Source: Microbacterium amylolyticum (GTDB taxonomy: Bacteria; Actinomycetota; Actinomycetes; Actinomycetales; Microbacteriaceae). From it: a stretch of 64,000 bases of DNA. The DNA lies in contig NZ_CP049253.1 in NCBI RefSeq assembly GCF_011046975.1, forward strand, positions 1,240,001-1,304,000. The letters run 5' to 3'. Both the position numbers and the translations under genes were made by a program. Shown piece after piece: positions 6,848 through 16,158 of this stretch. The notes beneath the pieces were generated by a model. It did no database searches, was not told the origin of the DNA, and was given only the letters and a program-made list of their open reading frames with translations. How positions within the stretch are numbered: position 1 is the stretch's first letter; each line of letters begins with the position of its first letter.

Positions 6848-7192
6848 TCAGTGCGCGGCGTCGTATGCCTGAAGGATTGCGTCGGGAACGCGGCCGCGAT
6901 CGCTGACCGTGTGCCCCTGTGCACGCGCCCATTCACGAACGGCCGTGAGGTCACGCCCGCCGGAAACGGGCTTGCGCGTGGGTCGACGCGTTGCGCCAAC
7001 CGTGGACATGACGCGACGACCCGCAGCAACATAAGGCTCCAATGCCGCCTTCAGCTTTTCTGCGTTCGCCTCCGTCAAATCGATCTCGTAGCTCTTTCCT
7101 TCGAGCGAGAAGGAAACACTGACTCCGCGACCGGGCTCGAGTACGGTTCCATCGATGTCGTCGATGAGCTGATGAATAACCTGCTTTGCCAT
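6848..7192 (-). CDS. lsr2: Lsr2-family nucleoid-associated silencer
   Basis: A 114-residue protein; the MAKQV start at 7192 is the family's usual one, so a 12-residue upstream extension is dropped. The N-terminal dimerisation part (VIHQLIDDIDG... VSFSLEGKSYEIDLTEANAEKL) is followed by a basic linker and the C-terminal DNA-binding part with the minor-groove RGR motif at about 99-101. Lsr2 binds AT-rich, often foreign, DNA and represses it. Its place beside the element's insertion site is notable, though probably an ancestral chromosomal position. Confidence 0.92.
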   Translation of the reverse strand: MAKQVIHQLIDDIDGTVLEPGRGVSVSFSLEGKSYEIDLTEANAEKLKAALEPYVAAGRRVMSTVGATRRPTRKPVSGGRDLTAVREWARAQGHTVSDRGRVPDAILQAYDAAH

Positions 7193-7263
7193 AACAACAG
7201 AATAGATCACATTCGTCAGACAAGACACCTTTAGGCGAATGAGCGTTCAATTAGTGGCGACTG

Positions 7264-7761
7264 TTAGGCAGCCATCGACAGATAAGGCTCCCAGGAAGGA
7301 TCGGCACGCTCGGACCCGCGTACCGCCCAAGACACACCCTGCGGCGGGCGAGGCACAAAACGCAAGTCCCACCCCATTTCCTGCGGTGTTCGGTCGCTTT
7401 TCATGTTGTTGCACTTGAGGCACGCCGCGACAAGGTTTTCCCAGGAGTCCGCCCCGCCACGGGAACGGGGCTGCACGTGGTCAATCGTCGTGGCGTTTCG
7501 GCCGCAATACGCGCACTGGTTTCCATCACGCCGCAGAACGCCGCGCCGCGTCACGGGAACCGACCTTTCTCGCGGCACCCGAACGTATCTGCTCAGCAAA
7601 ATCACGGCCGGTCGATCGTACATATCCGACGGCCCACACACGGGATCATCGTCGTCGCGTTCGACAACGCTCGCCTTTTGATTCATCACGAGAACAATCG
7701 CTCTCTTGAATGAAACGATGCCAAGGGGCTCATAGCCCGCGTTCAATACCAGGGTGCGCAT
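7264..7761 (-). CDS. HNH endonuclease family protein
   Basis: A 165-residue protein. Start at 7761 (MRTLVLNAGYEPLGIV) with AAAGGA upstream; a longer in-frame start at 7857 has no ribosome site. Residues about 90-135 hold the HNH core: RRDGNQCAYCGR, then TIDHVQPRSRGG and NLVAACLKCNNMKSDRTP, with the two zinc-binding CxxC pairs and the catalytic His. This is the widespread stand-alone actinobacterial HNH protein; its cellular substrate is unknown to me. A short ORF and a terminator hairpin precede it (see below). Confidence 0.85.
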   Translation of the reverse strand: MRTLVLNAGYEPLGIVSFKRAIVLVMNQKASVVERDDDDPVCGPSDMYDRPAVILLSRYVRVPRERSVPVTRRGVLRRDGNQCAYCGRNATTIDHVQPRSRGGADSWENLVAACLKCNNMKSDRTPQEMGWDLRFVPRPPQGVSWAVRGSERADPSWEPYLSMAA

Positions 7762-7985
7762 GTGTTGCGTCCTTTCGCTCTCCCCCGGATGGCTTCCGGG
7801 GGGATCACTTCGAGATCGCCGCGTGTTCGGCGCATAAGAAGAGAGGACGAGAGACAAAAAAGGCGCCGTCCCATGGACAGCGCCTTGATTCCTTCCGCAC
7901 CAGCGGTGCGGCTCACGTACTCACAATGCCTCAGGACATAGCGCCCCAGGGCATCCGTGGTTCGAATGCTCGGGTGCGACTCCAT
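7743..7985 (-). CDS. Small ORF upstream of and overlapping the HNH gene
   Basis: ATG 7985 has a strong ribosome site (AGGAAAGG) 5-8 bases upstream. The frame reads MESHPSIRTTDALGRYVLRH at the start and stays open for 80 residues, crossing the 7856-7886 hairpin and overlapping the HNH start by 19 bases. The N-terminal part looks more protein-like than the part encoded by the hairpin. It may be a leader peptide that controls termination, or a small protein. No family recognised. Confidence 0.35.
   Translation of the reverse strand: MESHPSIRTTDALGRYVLRHCEYVSRTAGAEGIKALSMGRRLFCLSSSLLMRRTRGDLEVIPPEAIRGRAKGRNTCAPWY
7856..7886 (-). terminator. Intrinsic terminator in the HNH leader
   Basis: On the minus strand GGCGCTGTCC-ATGG-GACGGCGCC is followed by six T. 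It sits about 100 bases upstream of the HNH start and inside the small ORF, with a second hairpin (CCGCACC-GCT-GGTGCGG) just upstream. It could be an attenuator or the end of a small RNA. Confidence 0.65.
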
Positions 7986-8084
7986 GAGACCTTTCCTCTC
8001 GTGCGCTCGCTGACGACGACGCGAACAGAGTAACGCATGCAACACGCCCGGGAGGAATCCTGGGCGTGAACGGGTGCTGAAATG

Positions 8085-8122
8085 CGCATCGCCCGCCCCT
8101 CGCACGAGGGGCGGGCGATGCG
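8085..8122 (-). terminator. Terminator of the M23 peptidase gene
   Basis: CGCATCGCCCGCCCCTCG pairs perfectly with CGAGGGGCGGGCGATGCG around a CA loop, 13 bases after the peptidase stop. Confidence 0.75.
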
Positions 8123-8135
8123 AAACTCTGGCTTG

Positions 8136-9089
8136 TTACAGCGCCATGTATGCGTGCGGGTCGGCAAGCGAGCCGTTGACCCAGACCTCCAGGTGAAGGT
8201 GCGGCGCTGTCGATCGGCCAGTGCTCCCCATGTAGCCGATGACCTCGCCAGCGGCAACGTGCTGGCCGGCGCTGACCGCGAAGCCACCATCCATGAGGTG
8301 GGCGTTCTTGATCGTCACCTGCTGACCATCAAGGTTGCAGTCGAGCGTGATGAGATTTCCGAAAGCACCGGACCAGCCGACATAGCCGACCACACAACTC
8401 TGCGCGGCATAAATCGGCGTTCCTGTCGGAGCAAGAAGGTCGACACCCTGATGTCCGCGCCCGGCGCCCAGGCCGTCGCCGAGCGTGTACGTTCCGGGAG
8501 CAACCGGAGTGACCCAGCCGCCTGCCCCAACAACGGGAGGAGCGGGGGCGGCATCGACCGCAGCGGGAGCGCCTCCGCCGGCGCCATCGGTGGGCTGCGC
8601 CTCTTGGTCGGGCTGGAGAGCCTGCTGCCGCGCGTGCTCTTCCTGCTGACGCTGGGCCTCGAGGGCGCGTGCGAGGGCTTCTTCTTCTGCCTTCTTCTGC
8701 GCGATTTCCTCGGCTGATGTTGCCGAGTACGTTGTGGAGGCGAGGTCCAGAACAGCGGCGTCGGCCGACGTGGCGAAGCCCTGGGCTTCTCCTTCTGCCT
8801 GCTGACGAACGCTGACCTCTGCCTGTTCGACATCGTCGATCTGGGTCGCGGCGTATGCCGGGATGGCAACACCGGCAATCAGTGCCAGAACGGCGGCGAG
8901 CGTACCGACGGTGCGAGCGGGACGGAATCCACGCTTCTGACTGTCGGCGCTCTTCCGCGTGGAACGCGCGGCGAGGCGGACCTCTTTACGAGCGGCGGCA
9001 ACCATACTGCGGCTGTCCATGGGGCGCGGTGCCAGAGCCTGTGAGCCGAGACTCGGTGACTCTTCGTGCGTCGAATGGTTCTTTGGCAA
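8136..9089 (-). CDS. Secreted M23 (lysostaphin-type) peptidoglycan peptidase
   Basis: A 317-residue protein. The chosen start is TTG 9089, because GGAGG lies 9 bases upstream; an open frame to 9281 crosses the regulatory leader and is rejected. A long basic N-terminus precedes a hydrophobic segment (TLAAVLALIAGVAIPAYA), a signal anchor or signal peptide. Next come a coiled-coil-like region rich in Ala, Glu and Gln, a Pro/Gly linker, and a C-terminal LytM domain with GHQGVDLLAPTGTPIYA and the zinc-site HLHLEVW. The family cuts peptide cross-links in the wall during growth or division. The leader suggests control by c-di-AMP and MtrA. Confidence 0.87.
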   Translation of the reverse strand: MPKNHSTHEESPSLGSQALAPRPMDSRSMVAAARKEVRLAARSTRKSADSQKRGFRPARTVGTLAAVLALIAGVAIPAYAATQIDDVEQAEVSVRQQAEGEAQGFATSADAAVLDLASTTYSATSAEEIAQKKAEEEALARALEAQRQQEEHARQQALQPDQEAQPTDGAGGGAPAAVDAAPAPPVVGAGGWVTPVAPGTYTLGDGLGAGRGHQGVDLLAPTGTPIYAAQSCVVGYVGWSGAFGNLITLDCNLDGQQVTIKNAHLMDGGFAVSAGQHVAAGEVIGYMGSTGRSTAPHLHLEVWVNGSLADPHAYMAL

Positions 9090-9101
9090 GATGTGGTTCC
9101 T

Positions 9102-9225
9102 CCGTCGCCCTTCGTCATCTGACGCCGACTCGCCGACACTGGGTTGGGTATCAGTGTCACCCCGTGGGGCAGGCGAGCCGCAAAGGCGATTCCCCGCGAG
9201 GTGCGTAGGCGTCGGGGCGCCCACG
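9102..9225 (-). promoter_or_regulatory. Candidate c-di-AMP (ydaO/yuaA-type) riboswitch
   Basis: On the minus strand the leader contains, in the order of the ydaO consensus, GCGGGGAATC, then CACGGGGTGA, then ACCCAACCC, then CGTCAGATGACGAAGGGCG close to the peptidase ribosome site. In actinobacteria this riboswitch commonly precedes wall hydrolase genes. The match is by eye and the last block departs from the usual CAGCTAACC, so confidence is limited. Confidence 0.4.
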
Positions 9226-9237
9226 ATCACTCCACGG

Positions 9238-9256
9238 TAGCGAAAGATAACGAAAG
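9238..9256. promoter_or_regulatory. MtrA-like direct repeats upstream of the M23 gene
   Basis: TAGCGAAAG and TAACGAAAG lie 10 bases apart (minus strand: CTTTCGTTA and CTTTCGCTA). Direct repeats of this kind at one helical turn resemble binding sites of MtrA, which controls wall hydrolase genes in actinobacteria. The assignment is by resemblance. Confidence 0.4.
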
Positions 9257-9313
9257 TGTCACACTGAGGAGGGATATTCACCCCGCAATGTGACCGGTCA
9301 CCCCGCGACGGGG

Positions 9314-10009
9314 TTACTCGGCGACCAGAAAAACGTGCGATGCCATCTCGACGGGCAGCTCGAGAGCCGTGTCGTTTCCGTCCATCTGAATGAGCACATA
9401 GCCCTCGTTGTAACGGAACTGACCGGCCGACCCCGGCATGACGTCGGCATCGCGGAGCTGCTTCAACAGCTCGGGCTCAGCCTGGAGCGGCTCCGCGAGG
9501 CGGCGCACACGGCCCCGCAGCTCGCCATCACCCTGGTCGAGCAACTTCACAACGGCAACGGCGGCATCCTCGACGCGTGCCTCGGGGACATCACCCAGAT
9601 CGCGAAGACCGGGAATGGGGTTACCGTACGGTGACTCGTCGGGGTGACCGAGCAACTCAACCAACCGGCGCTCAACGTCCTCGCTCATCACGTGCTCCCA
9701 GCGGCAGGCCTCTTCGTGAACATAGGCCCAGTCAAGACCGATCACATCGCTGAGCAAGCGCTCCGCCAGACGGTGCTTGCGGGTGACCTCAATCGCCTTG
9801 TGACGTCCAGCGTTTGTCAGTTCGAGACGGCGATCGGCTCCGACGATGAGCAGACCATCGCGCTCCATCCGGCCAACCGTCTGCGACACCGTAGGCCCGG
9901 AGTGCCCGAGCCGCTCGGAGATCCGGGCGCGCAGAGGAACGATGCCCTCTTCCTCCAGGTCCAGGACCGTGCGAAGGTACATCTCAGTGGTGTCGATCAG
10001 ATCCGTCAT
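9314..10009 (-). CDS. DtxR/IdeR-family metal-dependent repressor
   Basis: A 231-residue protein with an N-terminal winged helix (TEMYLRTVLDLEEEGIVPLRARISERLGHSG...TVSQTVGRMERDGLL), then a dimerisation domain with metal-ligand features (HRLAERLL, HEEACRWEHVMSEDVE), and a C-terminal SH3-like domain. The family uses Fe(II) or Mn(II) as corepressor to control metal uptake. Full length for an IdeR/DtxR type rather than the short MntR. Sequence alone does not separate the iron and manganese subtypes. It stands alone. Confidence 0.9.
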   Translation of the reverse strand: MTDLIDTTEMYLRTVLDLEEEGIVPLRARISERLGHSGPTVSQTVGRMERDGLLIVGADRRLELTNAGRHKAIEVTRKHRLAERLLSDVIGLDWAYVHEEACRWEHVMSEDVERRLVELLGHPDESPYGNPIPGLRDLGDVPEARVEDAAVAVVKLLDQGDGELRGRVRRLAEPLQAEPELLKQLRDADVMPGSAGQFRYNEGYVLIQMDGNDTALELPVEMASHVFLVAE

Positions 10010-10090
10010 CGCTGCGCTTTCGTCAGGCCGAAACTCCTGAGGCCATCCTAACCAGCCGGCGCCAACGGGGGGCCGATCAGCGCGCCACGC

Positions 10091-11209
<1,119 letters not shown>

Positions 11210-11755
11210 CTAAGACTGGCCGTCGCCGCCGTCGGACGCATCGTCATCATCCGACTCATCATCGTCGTCCGGGCGATCATCGTCCGACTCATCATCGAGC
11301 TCGTCGATGTCGACGCCGTCGACATCCCCCGCGTGCAGAATCGACGAGCCGTCCTCGTCGAACTCATCATCCGCGTCGTCATCATCGTCGTCATCGTCAT
11401 TCGCCTGGTCATCGGCGTTCGCCTGGTCATCGGCGGCGGCCATCTGCGCGGCCTTGTACTCCTCGAGACGCTGCGACCACGGAATCCACTCGGGCGCCAG
11501 AAGCGCATCGTCACCCGGCAGCAGCTCGACCTCCAAGACGGTCGGTTCCTCGCCGGGAGCGGCGGCAACCGACACCGTCCAGTGCCAGCCGGGATACCCG
11601 AGCATCGCGGCGTCGAACCGCAACGAGACAGCACCATCCTCGTGCACCACATGTCCCGCCGGCGCTCCGATCGTCGCCTCCGGTGTGATTTCACGCAGCG
11701 CAGCGCGCGCAAGATCGTGCGCCTCATGCAGGCGGGAATCAGATGTCGATGTCAT
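11210..11755 (-). CDS. DUF3027 family protein with a very acidic tail
   Basis: A 181-residue protein. The N-terminal 110 residues match the actinobacterial DUF3027 pattern (EAHDLARAALREI... then GYPGWHWTVSVA and APEWIPWSQRLEEYK). The last 70 residues are almost all Asp, Glu, Asn and Ser. Family function is unknown; its constant link to a cold-shock-like gene suggests an RNA-related role. The start overlaps the cold-shock gene by 17 bases, so co-translation is likely. Confidence 0.85.
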   Translation of the reverse strand: MTSTSDSRLHEAHDLARAALREITPEATIGAPAGHVVHEDGAVSLRFDAAMLGYPGWHWTVSVAAAPGEEPTVLEVELLPGDDALLAPEWIPWSQRLEEYKAAQMAAADDQANADDQANDDDDDDDDADDEFDEDGSSILHAGDVDGVDIDELDDESDDDRPDDDDESDDDDASDGGDGQS

Positions 11756-12119
11756 CGGCGACCTTTCGCAGAACCGCGGCGATCTGACGAGCGTTCTGAT
11801 CCGAAGGGTATCGGCCGCGGTGCAGGTTCGTGCTGATCTCGTCGAGCACCTTCACGAGGTCCTCCACGATGACCGCCATGTCATCAGCGCTCTTCCGCGC
11901 CGTCTTGGCAACGCTGGGAGGTGCGTCGAGAACGCGAACCGACAGCGCCTGGAGCCCGCGCTTGCCATCGGCAACTCCGAACTCAACACGACTGCCCTTG
12001 CGCACGGACGCATCGGACGGCAGGGCGCTGGCGTGCAGGAAGACGTCCTGACCGTCGTCCGACGCGATAAAGCCGAAGCCCTTGTCTTCGTCGTAAAACC
12101 TGACCTTGCCGGTGGGCAT
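11739..12119 (-). CDS. Long cold-shock-domain protein
   Basis: A 126-residue protein. Residues 1-65 are a cold-shock OB fold with the RNA-binding motifs KGFGFI and DVFLH. Residues 66-126 are an extra helical region (ADDMAVIVEDLVKVLDEISTNLHRGRYPSDQNARQIAAVLRKVADDID) absent from 67-residue CspA. The second cold-shock gene at 26228 is the ordinary short type. The long form recurs beside DUF3027 in actinobacteria. Probably an RNA chaperone with an added interaction domain. Confidence 0.88.
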   Translation of the reverse strand: MPTGKVRFYDEDKGFGFIASDDGQDVFLHASALPSDASVRKGSRVEFGVADGKRGLQALSVRVLDAPPSVAKTARKSADDMAVIVEDLVKVLDEISTNLHRGRYPSDQNARQIAAVLRKVADDIDI

Positions 12120-12204
12120 GTGAACCTCGCACGTCGTGGAATACCTGAACGCTCCAGCTTATCGCGGGTATGTCGGCGCGGGCCCCTGCACTACTGTGGG
12201 AAAG

Positions 12205-12465
12205 ATGAGCACAAAACCGGGCGAAGGCCCCCCTGTGCGCCGAATCGACAAGGTCCTTGCTGGCATGTCCCTCGGGATTCTCCTGCTGTCGGTCGTGTGC
12301 TTTATCTCCGTCATGATTGCTGGCGCCGTCGGGGTAACGAACTACACCGGAATCTGGCCCACCGTCTTCTTCGTGCAGTTCGCGGGGCCCGTTGTGGCTT
12401 TCGTGCTTCTGCTGACGCTTCTCATCATGAGCTTCATCCGTCGGGGCAGGGCGAACCGCGAATGA
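12205..12465 (+). CDS. Small membrane protein with two transmembrane helices
   Basis: An 86-residue protein from ATG 12205 behind GGGAAAG. Two hydrophobic spans lie at about 18-41 and 50-75, with a short basic C-terminal tail (IRRGRANRE). No family recognised beyond a generic actinobacterial membrane protein. The stop overlaps the next ATG, so it is coupled to the helicase-associated gene. Confidence 0.75.
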   Translation: MSTKPGEGPPVRRIDKVLAGMSLGILLLSVVCFISVMIAGAVGVTNYTGIWPTVFFVQFAGPVVAFVLLLTLLIMSFIRRGRANRE

Positions 12466-14156
12466 TCCGCGTGGACGGCTCCGCCGCACGGATGATCGCT
12501 GAGCGGCTCGCGGCCGCAGATGATGATGCGCTTGCGGGGCTGTTCGCCTCACGGCGGCTGGCTCCGCTGGCTGCTCCCGCCACCACCTGGCGTGATTTCT
12601 TCGATGCGGCAGAATCTCTTCTGCAGCCCGAGCAGATCCGCCTCGCCGTTGCCGCTCTCCCCCGTGACACGCTCGCGGCGCTCGCATCCGGAGAGCCGCG
12701 CGATCTCCTCGCCCTCACGGATAACGACGGAAAGGCCTTGCCCGAGGTGGCGGCTGCTCTCGTCGACATCGACTTGACGACGACTCCCGCAGGCGCCCCG
12801 GCTGCCGCGGATGATGCCTCCTCCAGCTATGCGGCGGAACGCGCGTTCTCCACTATTTCCGCCATTGCCGACATCGTCTTCGGCTCTCTCGCGCGGCCAC
12901 TGACGCGCGTCGCATCCGGTGCACTTGGCGCCAGCGAGAAGCGGCGCCTCGTCGAACAGGAGATCGCCTCAGATTCCGAAGAGGCCGATGCGCTCGTGCG
13001 TCTTGCCACTCACACCGGTTTGATGCGCGGACACGACGGGCACATCAGTACGACGTCCGTTGGCGCAGCGTGGGTACAAAAGCCCACACCGCGTCGCTGG
13101 GAGATGCTCGCCGAGCGTTTCCGCGATGTTCTGCCCGCCGGGCTGCGCGATGGCAATGGATGGATCGACCCCGCCCTCTGGTCCGGCGCGTATCCGCTCG
13201 ATCCCGAGTGGCCGGTCACAGCGGAACGACTGCTCGCGTTCGCACGGTTGATGGGCCTTCTGCCGCCGGGACATGTCCCGGCGGAAACCCCGTGGGCGCG
13301 CCCCCTGCGCGAGGGGAAAGCCGCCGACGCAGGGCAGCTCATCACCCTTCTACCGCACGAGGTCGACCGGCTATACCTCCAGAACGACCTCACCGCTATT
13401 AGCCCCGGTCCCCTTGCGCCGCACCTCGACGTTCGGCTGCGCGCCATGACGCAACGCGAATCACGCGCGCAGGCATCGACCTACCGATTCACCGAGCGCA
13501 CAATCGCCGCGGCGCTCAGCTCGGGCGAAACCGCCGACAGCATCCGCGAGTTTCTCAACGAGCTCTCGCTGACCGGCGTGCCACAGCCCCTCGAATACCT
13601 CATCGAACGCACCGATGACCAGCACGGTCTCGTGCGGGTCTCGATTGCGCCTGACGGCGGCCACACGGTCATCTCGAGCCCCGATCACGACATGATCAGA
13701 ACGCTGGCCGTCGACCAGTCGCTCAGCTCACTGGCTCTGCTTCCGGACGGCGCACTGCTGCGTACGCGGGCAACGCGCAATGTGGCGTACTGGGCGCTTA
13801 CCGATGCCCGGTACCCCGTTGTGGCTCTGGATGAGGACGGCGATGTGATCGCCCTCAACAGGCACCGCCTGGCCCCCGATCCCGAGCCGCGCGCCGGATT
13901 CGGCGAGCTCATCGAACGACTGCGAAACAGCGAGGGCTCGGACGCCGATGCCGCATGGCTGAAACGCGAACTCGACAGCGCGGTGAAAGACAGGGCGATC
14001 ATCGCGCTCGAGATCAACATGCCGGACGGCTCGGTCCGTGAGCTCACCGTCGAAGCAGCCGGTTTGGGCGGCGGGCGCCTGCGCGGCCGCGATGCAAAAG
14101 CCGATGTGGAACGCACCCTCCCCGTCGGGCTCATTCGATCGATGCGGCGTATCTGA
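12462..14156 (+). CDS. Helicase-associated (XPB/Ssl2-like N-terminal) domain protein
   Basis: A 564-residue protein from ATG 12462. It is Ala- and Leu-rich with repeated winged-helix-like units and ends in the region usually annotated as helicase conserved C-terminal or XPB/Ssl2-like N-terminal domain (PFAM PF13625 type). It has no Walker motifs. In actinobacteria it is found almost always next to the XPB-type helicase, as here 36 bases downstream, and presumably acts with it in DNA repair or RNA-polymerase handling. The precise role is not established. Confidence 0.85.
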   Translation: MIRVDGSAARMIAERLAAADDDALAGLFASRRLAPLAAPATTWRDFFDAAESLLQPEQIRLAVAALPRDTLAALASGEPRDLLALTDNDGKALPEVAAALVDIDLTTTPAGAPAAADDASSSYAAERAFSTISAIADIVFGSLARPLTRVASGALGASEKRRLVEQEIASDSEEADALVRLATHTGLMRGHDGHISTTSVGAAWVQKPTPRRWEMLAERFRDVLPAGLRDGNGWIDPALWSGAYPLDPEWPVTAERLLAFARLMGLLPPGHVPAETPWARPLREGKAADAGQLITLLPHEVDRLYLQNDLTAISPGPLAPHLDVRLRAMTQRESRAQASTYRFTERTIAAALSSGETADSIREFLNELSLTGVPQPLEYLIERTDDQHGLVRVSIAPDGGHTVISSPDHDMIRTLAVDQSLSSLALLPDGALLRTRATRNVAYWALTDARYPVVALDEDGDVIALNRHRLAPDPEPRAGFGELIERLRNSEGSDADAAWLKRELDSAVKDRAIIALEINMPDGSVRELTVEAAGLGGGRLRGRDAKADVERTLPVGLIRSMRRI

Positions 14157-14192
14157 GCGTCACGGCCCTCGGGGCAGATAGACTCGCCTGCT

Positions 14193-15839
14193 ATGGCTGA
14201 CGGTCCTTTGATTGTGCAGAGCGACCGCACGGTTCTGCTCGAGGTGGCACATCCCGACGCTGAATCGGCGCGGCATGAGCTGGCGGTGTTCGCAGAGCTC
14301 GAGCGCGCGCCGGAACACATCCACACGTATCGCATCACACGGCTGGGGTTGTGGAACGCCCGCGCCGCCGGACACACCGCCGAGGATATGCTCGCCACCC
14401 TCGACCAGTGGACGAGATTCCCCGTTCCTCCTTCGGTGGCAACGGACCTGCGCGAAACCGTCAACCGCTACGGACGTCTGACGATCGATCGTGGGAGCGA
14501 CGGTGAGCTCATCCTGCGCTCAACCGACAAAGCGGTTCTCAGCGAGGTCTCTCGCAACAAGAAGATCTCCCCTCTTCTGATCGGGCGCGCGAGCGACGAG
14601 GCATTCGTCGTTGACGCGTGGGCACGCGGACAGATCAAACAGGAGCTCCTGAAGATCGGCTGGCCCGCCGATGACCTCGCGGGATACACCCCGGGTACGC
14701 CGCATCCGATCTCTCTCGACGAGGCCGACTGGAACCTGCGGCCATACCAGCAGCAGGCCGTCGACACCTTTTCTCGGGATGGCTCTGGCGTCGTTGTTCT
14801 TCCGTGTGGCGCCGGGAAGACCCTGGTCGGAGCCGGCGCCATGGCGACGACGAAGACAACAACCCTGATCCTCGTCACCAACACCGTCTCGGCCCGGCAA
14901 TGGCGCGACGAGTTGCTCAAGCGCACATCGCTCACGGCGGAGGAGATCGGCGAGTACTCCGGGCAGATCAAAGAGATCAAGCCGGTCACCATCGCCACGT
15001 ATCAGATCCTGACGTCGAAGCGGAAGGGTGTTTACGCGCACCTCGACGTCTTGGACGCCCTCGACTGGGGCCTCATTGTGTACGACGAGGTGCACCTGCT
15101 TCCCGCCCCCGTTTTTAAGCTCACCGCTGATCTACAGGCGCGGCGCCGGCTCGGCCTGACAGCGACGCTTGTTCGCGAGGACGGCCGCGAAGGGGATGTG
15201 TTCAGCCTGATCGGCCCCAAGCGTTTCGACGCGCCGTGGAAGGAGATCGAGCAGCAGGGCTTTATCTCCCCCGCTTCCTGTTTCGAGGTGCGCATCGATC
15301 TGCCGTCGTCGGAGCGCCTCGAGTACGCCGCCGCCCCCGACGACGAGCGATACCGTCTTGCCGCAACGTCGCCGTCGAAAATCGAGGCTGTCCGGGACAT
15401 CGTCGATCGGCATACGGGCGAGCAAATCCTCGTCATCGGCCAGTACCTTGATCAGCTCGACGAACTCAGCGATGCTCTGGGCGCCCCGAAGATCACGGGA
15501 GCAACGCCCGTCGATGAACGCGAACAGCTGTTCCAGGCGTTCCGCGACGGGACCCTGAACGTTCTCGTCGTCTCAAAGGTCGCAAACTTCTCGGTTGACC
15601 TTCCCGAAGCATCGGTGGCGATCCAGGTCTCTGGTTCTTTTGGCTCGCGCCAGGAGGAAGCGCAGCGTCTCGGACGTTTGCTCCGCCCGAAGCAGACCGA
15701 TCACACGGCCAGCTTCTACACGCTGATCGCCCGCGACACGGTGGACCAGGACTTCGCGCAGAACCGACAGCGGTTCCTCGCGGAACAGGGTTACAGCTAC
15801 ACAATCCTGGACACGGCCGACCTCGGCCACATGTCTTAG
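14193..15839 (+). CDS. XPB-type DNA repair helicase
   Basis: A 548-residue superfamily-2 helicase. Walker A is CGAGKT, motif II is DEVH (IVYDEVHLLPAP), motif III is LTATL, and motif VI is QRLGRLLRPK. It is the bacterial XPB family, an ATP-dependent 3'-5' helicase known from actinobacteria. It pairs with the preceding helicase-associated protein. The stop overlaps the end of the minus-strand ABC remnant by 3 bases. Confidence 0.93.
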   Translation: MADGPLIVQSDRTVLLEVAHPDAESARHELAVFAELERAPEHIHTYRITRLGLWNARAAGHTAEDMLATLDQWTRFPVPPSVATDLRETVNRYGRLTIDRGSDGELILRSTDKAVLSEVSRNKKISPLLIGRASDEAFVVDAWARGQIKQELLKIGWPADDLAGYTPGTPHPISLDEADWNLRPYQQQAVDTFSRDGSGVVVLPCGAGKTLVGAGAMATTKTTTLILVTNTVSARQWRDELLKRTSLTAEEIGEYSGQIKEIKPVTIATYQILTSKRKGVYAHLDVLDALDWGLIVYDEVHLLPAPVFKLTADLQARRRLGLTATLVREDGREGDVFSLIGPKRFDAPWKEIEQQGFISPASCFEVRIDLPSSERLEYAAAPDDERYRLAATSPSKIEAVRDIVDRHTGEQILVIGQYLDQLDELSDALGAPKITGATPVDEREQLFQAFRDGTLNVLVVSKVANFSVDLPEASVAIQVSGSFGSRQEEAQRLGRLLRPKQTDHTASFYTLIARDTVDQDFAQNRQRFLAEQGYSYTILDTADLGHMS

Positions 15840-16140
15840 CGCGGCGCCTGCTGAGCCGGTTCACGTCCTGAGAGACCGCGGGCCCTCTCGATGTCGTCGA
15901 TCACGGAGAGGAGCTGCTCGGGCGAGGCGACAGGCGACCATGCGCCCACCGCCGGCATCCGTGAGAGGAGGCTCGGCCGTTCGGCACAGGTCGGTGGCGT
16001 AGTGGCAGCGGTTGCTGAAGTGACAGCCCGGTGGCCTGTCGGTGGGGCTCGGCACTTCGCCCTTGGGGACGATCCGGTTCCGCTTCGCATCGGGGTCCGG
16101 CTGGGGAACGGACGACAGCAGCACCTCGGTGTAGCGGGGC
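15836..16140 (-). pseudogene. C-terminal remnant of an oligopeptide ABC ATPase (OppF/DppF)
   Basis: On the minus strand, residues such as YTEVLLSSVPQPDPDAKR, GEVPSPTDRPPGCHFSNRC and CRTAEPPL are the diagnostic C-terminal oligopeptide-transporter region with the Fe-S-like cysteines. The frame breaks near 15920, after ACRLA, and resumes in another frame as SPEQLLSVIDDIERARG to the stop at 15836. The nucleotide-binding domain is entirely missing. A frameshifted relic. Confidence 0.8.
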
Positions 16141-16158
16141 CCGGCAACCCGGTACCTC

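Noticed and set aside
9090..9281. N-terminal extension of the M23 peptidase
   Set aside because: It would translate the riboswitch-like leader; TTG 9089 has a strong ribosome site at the right distance.
12136..12204. Longer start for the 86-residue membrane protein
   Set aside because: The extension overlaps the divergent cold-shock promoter and lacks a ribosome site; ATG 12205 has GGGAAAG.
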